In this document: piece by piece, positions 44,856 to 50,566 of the stretch
How the letters are laid out: every line of letters begins with the position of its first letter
Numbering within the stretch: position 1 is the stretch's first letter
From: Candidatus Poseidoniales archaeon
GTDB taxonomy: Archaea; Thermoplasmatota; Poseidoniia; Poseidoniales; Poseidoniaceae
NCBI GenBank assembly: GCA_009887095.1
Contig: QXYC01000024.1
Location: 1 to 50,566, forward strand
Length of the DNA: 50,566 nucleotides
Direction of reading: 5' to 3'
Program-made: the position numbers and the translations under genes
Notes under the pieces: model-generated
Database searches by the model: none
Seen by the model: only the letters and a program-made list of their open reading frames with translations
What the model was told of the DNA's origin: nothing

Positions 44856-45935
44856 ATGGACCTCCTCACATCAACATGGATGACGCGGTCGCTCGGTGAA
44901 GCTGTTGCTTCGGTGGCGCTGGAAGAGGACCACTCCGTTCTCGTCGGTGGGTGGAACGGGTCGCTCAAGCGCTGGGATGCGAATGGTGATTTACTGTGGA
45001 GTGCACAACTCAACGACCGAATCAACGATCTTGCATTCAACAGTGAATGCGTGATTGCAACAGCAGGCCTCCATCTTGTTTGCATCGAAAAGAACACAGG
45101 TGAGGTGCGGTGGTCGCATGCTCTGGAAGGCAGCGCAGATTCCACAGTACTTCACAACGAAGTCGTACATGCCGTCTCATCCGTATATGACATCGAACAC
45201 AATGATTTCATTGAATCAGCCGTGTGGGCTTTTGACCTCAACGGTGATGAAAAGTGGGTGACAAGAATGGACGAGCGTCCATGGACAATGTTGACTCATG
45301 ACGCATCCCTTTGGATCGGGCTTGGTCGGCCGAAGTGTGGGTTTGCAACGGTGGGCGAAGACGGCTCGCTGACCCACATCGAAGGTCCAGTGGATTCTCC
45401 AATCACCTGCGGTTCGGCTGGAAAAACGGAGCTGTTTTTTGGCCATGCTGACGGAACGGTTTCTGACCACTCTTCGAACATCGTAATCACTCGTCCAAGC
45501 GGCATTGAGTCCATTGCATCCCTCGAAGATGGAATCGTTGTTGCCGATGAGGACGGCGATGCTTGTGCTATTGATGCAAAAGGGGGGCAACGTTGGTGCC
45601 TCAAAGGTCTGCCAATCGAAACTCACTGTGTTGGCTTTGAATCCAACGGAGCAAAAACGCACTGGATTGCTCGATGGTCCGGTTCCGCAGGGAGCCTTGA
45701 AGCAGTCGATGCAGAATCAGGCGCCATTTTGGCAACCTCCCCTAAGATGCATGTCCGATTCATGCATTCGAATGAACAGAGGCTCATCGTTGGTTGTGAA
45801 AACGGCGATGTTCATGTATGGGAGCGCGGTGTGTTTGATCGTCGTTTATCTAACAATTCAATAGAAGATGAAGGTCCAAGAAATGCACGAAAATCCGCCT
45901 TGCAAGACAAGCTTCGAAAGTTGCGTGAGCGATGA
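44856..45935 (+). CDS. PQQ-like/WD40 beta-propeller protein
   Basis: 359 residues made of propeller blades. Repeats of the form D-x-x-G-x-x-x-W recur: GGWNGSLKRWDANGDLLW, IEKNTGEVRWSHAL, AFDLNGDEKWVTRM, CAIDAKGGQRWCLKG and CENGDVHVWERG. I see about seven to eight blades, consistent with a closed ring. No signal peptide is seen, so it is probably cytosolic and acts as a binding platform. A basic helical tail (RNARKSALQDKLRKLRER) could be a partner-binding element. It is separated by 47 bases from the preceding membrane gene. Confidence 0.75.
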   Translation: MDLLTSTWMTRSLGEAVASVALEEDHSVLVGGWNGSLKRWDANGDLLWSAQLNDRINDLAFNSECVIATAGLHLVCIEKNTGEVRWSHALEGSADSTVLHNEVVHAVSSVYDIEHNDFIESAVWAFDLNGDEKWVTRMDERPWTMLTHDASLWIGLGRPKCGFATVGEDGSLTHIEGPVDSPITCGSAGKTELFFGHADGTVSDHSSNIVITRPSGIESIASLEDGIVVADEDGDACAIDAKGGQRWCLKGLPIETHCVGFESNGAKTHWIARWSGSAGSLEAVDAESGAILATSPKMHVRFMHSNEQRLIVGCENGDVHVWERGVFDRRLSNNSIEDEGPRNARKSALQDKLRKLRER

Positions 45936-45944
45936 AGGCACCTT

Positions 45945-45951
45945 GATATAC
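45945..45951 (+). promoter_or_regulatory. TATA-like box for the 101-residue gene
   Basis: GATATAC lies 21-27 bases before the ATG at 45972, consistent with a leaderless transcript separate from the propeller gene. Confidence 0.5.
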
Positions 45952-45971
45952 CCTTAAACGCTAAAGGGGCT

Positions 45972-46277
45972 ATGGAAAAAGAAACAATTCCAGCAACAGA
46001 AGAGAGCCTCCAATTGGAGGTTGACGATCACCGAATGAACACCCCCAGCCCCGCTCGTCTTTCGGCCTTCCATCCCGTCCTTGTCGACGGCATCGAAGGT
46101 ACAGCAGCAGTTGGCGCCATGGGCGGTTACAGCACCCGTCTTGTGTTTCAACTCGAAACCCCCCATCCAGATTTTGGGGCTGATTTTGGCACCAAGCACT
46201 TCCGCTTCTTGGAACCCGGTCTCGTTGAGTGGGGGCATGATGGAAAGCAATTCACACTGTTGAAGATCATTAATTGA
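45972..46277 (+). CDS. Hypothetical small protein, unknown family
   Basis: 101 residues. An acidic N-terminus (MEKETIPATEESLQLEVDD) precedes a compact beta-rich part: ARLSAFHPVLVDGIEG, GYSTRLVFQLETPHPDFG, HFRFLEPGLVEWG, FTLLKIIN. No signal peptide, helix or metal motif. A clear promoter (TATA box at 45945-45951) and codon use like neighbours support it as real. It converges with the polyprenol-kinase-like gene with three bases between stops. Function not recognised. Confidence 0.65.
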   Translation: MEKETIPATEESLQLEVDDHRMNTPSPARLSAFHPVLVDGIEGTAAVGAMGGYSTRLVFQLETPHPDFGADFGTKHFRFLEPGLVEWGHDGKQFTLLKIIN

Positions 46278-46280
46278 ATC

Positions 46281-46961
46281 TTACAATGGGCCAACTGCAA
46301 GCCCAACCAAGAGAACAACGCTCGATGCTACAACGATCAGTACATTATCGTCAATCGGGCCAAACTCATACCGTTCAACAAACGAAGCGACCGCTCCTGA
46401 AATCATGCCCCACAGTGGAAGGGCTGGAGACAGCGATGCGCCAATCAGGAAGCCTGCGGGCAGGCAAACGATGGCCATGCCCAAGTTTCCCCAGGCGCTT
46501 TTTGTCCTCTTGGCAAACAATTTGTTCCGAATGATCCCTGTGACGCCGTCTCCAAAGGCCATGAAAAAGGCAGGTAAAACAGCCAACCAAGGCTCGCCGG
46601 AGTACGTCCACAAGGCGAAAACGGATAAGCCAAGCATAAGTGAAAATGTGGCATCGTTCATGTTCTGTTCTGTCTGCATCCACCACAAACGCCGGTCCAA
46701 TAGATGCGTGCTTGCCAACACCGCTGCGCCGATTAATCCCCCAAGCAAAGGCCATACTGGGTCGGAGAAGACCACCGGGGATGCCAAAATTGGAACACCA
46801 CCCGCGAGCATGTGAGCGACTTTTCGGTTGTAGTACACAGCGACCATGTTTTCACAGCCTTTGCTCATGAAGTATCCATGAAGTGGCTTAATCGCCATCA
46901 CGATGACTGCTGACCAAACCCCGAGGCCTACGAACCACCATACATCGCTCATGACAACCAT
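46281..46961 (-). CDS. Dolichol/polyprenol kinase-like membrane protein (SEC59/CdsA-related)
   Basis: 226 residues with about seven helices. The family markers are RKVAHMLAGG near residue 46, FMAFGDGVTGIIRNKLF with the acidic GDG motif, GNLGMAIVC, and ERYEFGPIDDN near the end. These fit the COG0170 group (dolichol, phytol and polyprenol kinases, related to CDP-diglyceride synthases). CTP-dependent phosphorylation of an isoprenoid alcohol or lipid is the likely role; the substrate is inferred. Start ATG 46961 or 46952. A minus-strand TATA-like element at 46986-46993 supports ATG 46961 as a leaderless start. Confidence 0.75.
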   Translation of the reverse strand: MVVMSDVWWFVGLGVWSAVIVMAIKPLHGYFMSKGCENMVAVYYNRKVAHMLAGGVPILASPVVFSDPVWPLLGGLIGAAVLASTHLLDRRLWWMQTEQNMNDATFSLMLGLSVFALWTYSGEPWLAVLPAFFMAFGDGVTGIIRNKLFAKRTKSAWGNLGMAIVCLPAGFLIGASLSPALPLWGMISGAVASFVERYEFGPIDDNVLIVVASSVVLLVGLAVGPL

Positions 46962-46985
46962 GATTTTTGCTGGTGCTGAAATGCG

Positions 46986-46993
46986 TATATGCC
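46986..46993 (-). promoter_or_regulatory. TATA-like box for the polyprenol-kinase-like gene
   Basis: Reads GCATATAC on the minus strand, about 25-33 bases before the ATG at 46961. It lies in a 126-base divergent gap that also holds the SDR promoter; nothing else is seen in that gap. Confidence 0.45.
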
Positions 46994-47062
46994 TGCTGTC
47001 GATTTCGAATCAGTTCGATGGGTTTTTTGAGCCCTCGCGCAATGTCGCCTGCGAAACAGAGG

Positions 47063-47069
47063 TATAAAT
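47063..47069 (+). promoter_or_regulatory. TATA box for the SDR gene
   Basis: TATAAAT lies 19-25 bases before the ATG at 47088, close to the archaeal consensus, and implies a leaderless transcript. Confidence 0.55.
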
Positions 47070-47087
47070 GGCCGAAGAAAAAATCCC

Positions 47088-47825
47088 ATGACCGTGCCAC
47101 AATCTTATCTCATCGTCGGTGGAAGCAGCGACATAGCCCTCATCCTTGCCGAATCCCTTCTTGATGAAGGCCATGCAGTGACCCTTTTGGCTCGTGATGC
47201 GGCTCGATGTCAAGCATTACAAGACCGCGGTGCTGAATTGGTACAAGGCGATGCATTAGACACAGAACTCGTTCAACAAGCGGTTCAAATCGCAAAAGAT
47301 CGAGGCGATGGGTCCATTGCTGGCGTCGCTCACTTGGTCGGGTCGTTACTCATTCGCCCACCACATGCTGTGAAGCTCGATGCATTCAATGATGTCATCC
47401 ATACCAACCTCTCAAGCGCTTTCCTCACTCTTTCAACCGCATGCAAAACGATGCTACGCAGTGGTGGTGGCCGATTGGTGTTCACCTCAAGCGTTGCAGC
47501 CTCCCTGGGCCTTGTCAACCACGAGGCCATTGCCGCGGCAAAAGGCGGCATCGAATCAATGGTCAGAACAGCAGCCTCAACATACAGTCAGCGTGGTATC
47601 CGAGTCAACGCAGTTGCACCCGGGCTAACAGAGACACGCTTGGCGAGCCAAATTCTCAAATCCGATTCGATGCGTGATGCTGCAGTCGGAATGATTCCTC
47701 TAAAACGCATCAATGCACCCGGAGAAATTGCTTCCACCATGCAATGGTTGCTGTGCGATGCACCCGACAATTTGACAGGGCAAGTGTTCCACTTAGACGG
47801 TGGCATGGCCAAGGTTCGAAACTGA
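47088..47825 (+). CDS. Short-chain dehydrogenase/reductase family protein with altered catalytic site
   Basis: 245 residues, one-domain SDR. The nucleotide motif is VGGSSDIALILAESL. The NNAG-like block and the substrate region are followed by FTSSVAAS with Ser134/135. At the canonical YxxxK position the sequence is I148-A-A-A-K152: the catalytic tyrosine is replaced by isoleucine while lysine is retained. The PG motif is VAPGLTETRLA, and the end GQVFHLDGGMAKV is standard. Lack of tyrosine implies either altered chemistry or a non-catalytic role; some SDR subgroups share this form. Starts from a leaderless promoter and is followed 9 bases later by a Rieske ferredoxin. Confidence 0.85.
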   Translation: MTVPQSYLIVGGSSDIALILAESLLDEGHAVTLLARDAARCQALQDRGAELVQGDALDTELVQQAVQIAKDRGDGSIAGVAHLVGSLLIRPPHAVKLDAFNDVIHTNLSSAFLTLSTACKTMLRSGGGRLVFTSSVAASLGLVNHEAIAAAKGGIESMVRTAASTYSQRGIRVNAVAPGLTETRLASQILKSDSMRDAAVGMIPLKRINAPGEIASTMQWLLCDAPDNLTGQVFHLDGGMAKVRN

Positions 47826-47834
47826 GGCGATGGT

Positions 47835-48191
47835 ATGGTTTGGAAGAACGCAATCAAAACTAAGAAATTGAGGCCAGGAAAAACCAAGATGGTTACAATC
47901 GGGGTCAAGGTGCTGATGGTTGGCCACATTGATGGGTCATTCATTGCAACCGAAGGGCTGTGCCGGCACATGCGATGGCCACTAGCAGTCGGTGGTAAGG
48001 TCAAAGATGGATGCATACGTTGCCCACTGCACCAAACAACTCACGACTTAAGCGATGGTACACTGGTGGAATGGGCTCCTTTTCCACTGCTCCCAGCCTA
48101 TGGAAAACTCGTTGGTAAAATGTCGAAGCAAAAAGACCTCCACATCTACAACACCCGAATCGAAGGCGACTATCTCCAAGTCGAAATGTGA
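47835..48191 (+). CDS. Rieske-type [2Fe-2S] ferredoxin
   Basis: 118 residues. The cluster motif is C43-x-H45 (CRHM) and C63-x-x-H66 (CPLH), 17 residues apart, as in soluble Rieske ferredoxins of oxygenase systems. Cys60 is an extra cysteine nearby. No signal peptide or membrane helix, so it is cytosolic and not the bc1 type. It follows the SDR gene by nine bases; together they suggest a small redox pair. Substrate unknown. Confidence 0.85.
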   Translation: MVWKNAIKTKKLRPGKTKMVTIGVKVLMVGHIDGSFIATEGLCRHMRWPLAVGGKVKDGCIRCPLHQTTHDLSDGTLVEWAPFPLLPAYGKLVGKMSKQKDLHIYNTRIEGDYLQVEM

Positions 48192-48237
48192 AGCGAGTCT
48201 TGATAATCTGTCGCCATAAAGGACCAATGGCGATCTC

Positions 48238-49461
48238 ATGGAACTCACTGCAGACCTTCTCATTATCCTCGTACTCATTGTTGCGCTGTTCGCAGTCAAT
48301 CGCTACATGAATCAGCAACAATCGGCATCACAAACGCGCCACTTTGAAACGCTTCTTGCGACGCAATCAGGCCCCGCAATCGATCTCGAGGGGAGGTTCG
48401 CGGACGCCTCGGCAAAACAAATGCAACGCAATTCAGAACAATTCCTCGCACTCGCAGAACAACGAATGCAAGTCGAGCGAGAAAAAAGTGCGGGCGAACT
48501 CAAGTCCACGAAAGCAGGAATTGAACATTTGATCAAGCCAATTGCGGAACAACTTGGCGCCCTTCAGGCGGCGACCAGTAAAATGGAAAATGAACGTTCA
48601 AAAGCGTACGGCGACATAAAAAGCCACATTGAACAACTCTCGACCCGAACCGACGCACTCGGAAAGGAAGCGAATAATCTGACAACGGCGTTGACCAAGA
48701 GTTCAGGCGCTCGTGGAAACTGGGGAGAGGTTTCCCTCGGCAACATATTCGAGATGTCCGGGCTCAGGGAAGGCATCGATTATGTTGAACAAGAGGGTCA
48801 AGAAGATGGTAAGCGCCCAGATTTTATCGTAAACCTCCCCGGAGGTGGAAGGATACCGATCGATGCCAAGGCAACAGCAAAGCATTTTCTCGAAGCTATT
48901 GGTGAGGAGAATGAAGAAAGCAGGATTGCGCTCATTTCACAACATGCAAAAGCCATGCGTGGGAGGGTCACTGAACTGAAATCAAAGGGTTACAGAGAAT
49001 CTGTTGGAGGCGACGTTGAACATGTGATCATGTTCGTGCCGTCTGAAGCTCTTTTGGCAGTGACCTTTGACAATCAATCTGACCTGCACGAATTCGCTAT
49101 GAAAAACGATATTCTCATCGCTTCACCTGTCTCGCTCTTGGCCTTGCTGCGTACCATTGCTTTCCAATGGCGCCAGTCAGAACAAGCAGAAAACACACGC
49201 GAGGCTCTCGCAGCCTGCCGAGAATTATACAAGCGATTTGCCACATGGAGTGAGCATTACGAGAAGGTCGGGCAGAAATTAGGCCAGATGAACGATCATT
49301 ACAACAAGAGCGTTGGGTCGTACAACATGCTCAACAGTCAAATCAAGACACTTGAGGATTTGAGAATCAATGAAGATTTAGGGAAATCGGTTCAAACACT
49401 CAAAGCGACGAATGCAGACATCCGGTCGCTTCCGGAATCGGTTGAACTTCCAGATGAGTGA
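48238..49461 (+). CDS. rmuC: DNA recombination protein RmuC
   Basis: 407 residues. An N-terminal membrane helix (LLIILVLIVALFAVNRYM) precedes a coiled coil of ~120 residues. The RmuC domain is clear: SGARGNWGEVSLGNIFEMSG, then RPDFIVNLPGGGRIPIDAKA, IMFVPSEALLAV and LLALLRTIAFQWRQ. RmuC is thought to be a nuclease-like factor limiting inversions at short repeats and is mainly bacterial. Presence in this archaeal context suggests lateral transfer. It converges on the aldolase/adducin gene with one base between stop codons. Confidence 0.93.
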   Translation: MELTADLLIILVLIVALFAVNRYMNQQQSASQTRHFETLLATQSGPAIDLEGRFADASAKQMQRNSEQFLALAEQRMQVEREKSAGELKSTKAGIEHLIKPIAEQLGALQAATSKMENERSKAYGDIKSHIEQLSTRTDALGKEANNLTTALTKSSGARGNWGEVSLGNIFEMSGLREGIDYVEQEGQEDGKRPDFIVNLPGGGRIPIDAKATAKHFLEAIGEENEESRIALISQHAKAMRGRVTELKSKGYRESVGGDVEHVIMFVPSEALLAVTFDNQSDLHEFAMKNDILIASPVSLLALLRTIAFQWRQSEQAENTREALAACRELYKRFATWSEHYEKVGQKLGQMNDHYNKSVGSYNMLNSQIKTLEDLRINEDLGKSVQTLKATNADIRSLPESVELPDE

Positions 49462-49462
49462 A

Positions 49463-50566
49463 TCAAATCTTCAGGTTTGCCTGACGAGCAAGCAAGACGA
49501 TTCGCATGCTATGCTCGACCATTGCTGCGTTTGCCCATGCCTGATCGAGATCCCGCCCAACAGCGTAAGCGCCTCGTCCTCGAACAACAACGCAGCGCAT
49601 GCCGCCTTGCTGCAAAGCTTCCATGATTTGGCGGAGGAAATCATCAGGATTCTCGTCATCAGGGTCCACAATGACAACCTTGCCAATGCTTCGCTTTCCG
49701 ATTTCATCAATCGGTGAGACAACGACCAGATCTTTTTCGCAGCTTGCTGCCGTCGTGTATGCTCCGTGTGAATGAATCACCGCTGCCGGTCCACCGGTGG
49801 CTAGGCTAGCGGATGCAAGGACCACTTGGAGGACACGCCAATCTTCAGGGGCGAACTGAGGTGCTGGCCCGCCAAGGCGGGCTGCGCACAATCCACGTTC
49901 ATCCAACCGAGGCAGCATGGTCATGTTTCTCGTTGAAATCATGATGCTTGTATCATCTGGGTGCAACATTGCAATCGTACCCATCGTCGCTCTGATTAAC
50001 TGTTCCCGGTCGAGTTGCCTAGCGAGCCGGGCGAAGTCGCTGACGATGTGCGCTGCAATCACAATGTCTTTGAGCACTGCAGGGGGCATTGGTGGTGTTT
50101 CCAATTCTTCGATCACTTCAGTAGCGCCGGCCATTGATTGGCGGAGCCGTGCAACCTCTGCAGACAGACGGGCGACTTCAGCTTCTGCTGCGTTCGCACG
50201 GTCTGATGTCATACTTGACGGTGCTACGACTGCATGATCTTGCGCTTCGTTTGAGGGGATTGGTTCTGTTTCTGCGTTGGCCTCAACAACCACTTCAGGT
50301 TCTGGTGATTTGGGTGCTGGAGGCTCAATATGAGCAGGTTCGTTAGACGCTTGCTCAGCTGCGACAGGTGGTTCGACGTCCGCTGAGGGTGGTGCTTCTT
50401 CTGCTGGCTCCTCAACAATTGGAGATTCCTCTTCGGGTTCCATTGGCTCGACAACCGCTGGTTCGGCGACTTCAGCAGGTTTCTCGACAGGTGCGTTTGA
50501 GGGTGGACCGGAAGGCGGACCAGCAGAGGGGCCCGATGGTGGACCCGATGGTGGACCCGATGGTGG
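49463..50566 (-). CDS. Class II aldolase/adducin-domain protein with proline-rich linker, 5' end outside window
   Basis: The frame is open through the window edge at 50566; the ATG at 50443 is probably internal. Read from the edge, residues form a Pro/Ser/Gly repeat (PPSG units), then a Pro/Glu/Ala-rich acidic linker of ~100 residues. A coiled coil follows (AAEAEVARLSAEVARLRQSM). The last ~200 residues fit the class II aldolase/adducin fold. HSHG, matching the first two zinc histidines, is present (IHSHGAYTTAAS). Where fuculose-aldolase relatives have a third His (NHG), this protein has RGRGAYAVGRDLDQAW, so that ligand is missing. A catalytic role is doubtful; a structural or scaffold role is inferred. 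Confidence 0.8.
   Translation of the reverse strand, partial: PPSGPPSGPPSGPSAGPPSGPPSNAPVEKPAEVAEPAVVEPMEPEEESPIVEEPAEEAPPSADVEPPVAAEQASNEPAHIEPPAPKSPEPEVVVEANAETEPIPSNEAQDHAVVAPSSMTSDRANAAEAEVARLSAEVARLRQSMAGATEVIEELETPPMPPAVLKDIVIAAHIVSDFARLARQLDREQLIRATMGTIAMLHPDDTSIMISTRNMTMLPRLDERGLCAARLGGPAPQFAPEDWRVLQVVLASASLATGGPAAVIHSHGAYTTAASCEKDLVVVSPIDEIGKRSIGKVVIVDPDDENPDDFLRQIMEALQQGGMRCVVVRGRGAYAVGRDLDQAWANAAMVEHSMRIVLLARQANLKI
50529..50566 (-). repeat. 12-base tandem repeat encoding PPSG
   Basis: About three copies of GGACCCGATGGT (plus strand) run to the window end and continue beyond it. On the minus strand they encode Pro-Pro-Ser-Gly units of a flexible linker. The first copy has one base change. 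Confidence 0.85.

Noticed and set aside
47835-48191. Rieske protein as part of a cytochrome bc complex
   Set aside because: No membrane helix or signal and no cytochrome b gene nearby; it fits the soluble ferredoxin type.
1-50566. tRNA, rRNA, CRISPR, transposase, integrase or prophage
   Set aside because: No gap is long enough and shows tRNA-like arms or repeat-spacer order; no protein has recombinase motifs.

Overview
The window looks like a chromosomal segment of a marine planktonic euryarchaeon. Ca. Poseidoniales (Marine Group II) is the best fit, inferred from gene content only and not from any database search. Archaeal markers are the PolD large subunit (DP2), primase PriL, RNA polymerase subunit Rpo3/RpoD in a uS13-uS4-uS11 cluster, diphthine synthase DphB, Trm5, MptE, a stand-alone GMP synthase amidotransferase subunit and a DUF373 protein. 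Bacterial-looking metabolic genes are mixed in: ATP-type PEP carboxykinase, class II fumarase, GlmM with a GlmU-like acetyltransferase, HflX and RmuC. Several long acidic secreted or surface proteins carry PPC-, CARDB-, thrombospondin-3- and LDLa-like modules, which is also typical of that lineage.

Layout. 1-5.2 kb: AAA ATPase, PqqB-like metallohydrolase, PutP-type Na+ symporter with an extracellular tail, dphB. 5.2-9.3 kb: trm5, a 41-residue zinc-ribbon gene, a membrane protein, mptE, priL. 9.3-12.7 kb: DUF373 membrane protein, CBS protein, a zinc-ribbon protein and two unknowns. 12.7-15.1 kb: amino-sugar pair (left-handed beta-helix acyltransferase and GlmM). 15.1-19.2 kb: one giant membrane protein of about 36 predicted helices. 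19.2-27 kb: pckA, polC (DP2), pyrE, a methyltransferase. 27.1-29.6 kb: uS13-uS4-uS11-rpoD operon with strong Shine-Dalgarno sites and a TGATG overlap. 29.7-39.5 kb: surface and secreted proteins around a cyclophilin and fumC. 39.5-44 kb: guaA subunit A, FAD oxidoreductase, xth, a Pcc1-like gene and hflX. 44-50.6 kb: membrane protein, beta-propeller, small unknown, dolichol/polyprenol-kinase-like protein, SDR, Rieske ferredoxin, rmuC and a 5'-truncated class II aldolase/adducin-domain protein.

The segment is almost entirely coding. The longest gap is about 148 bases (before uS13), so no stretch of 300 bases lacks a gene. All ten convergent gene pairs end within 17 bases of each other, and four abut with zero bases between stop codons. 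Two start styles coexist: Shine-Dalgarno starts (GGAGG/GAGGTG) inside operons, and apparently leaderless starts with a TATA-like box 20-30 bases before the ATG. I saw no tRNA, rRNA, CRISPR array, transposase, integrase or intein. The least explained items are the giant membrane protein, the degenerate aldolase/adducin protein with a proline-rich repeat tail, the two-cysteine LDLa-like repeats and the tiny zinc ribbon. I found no multi-gene cluster that I could defend as a new defence or mobile system.
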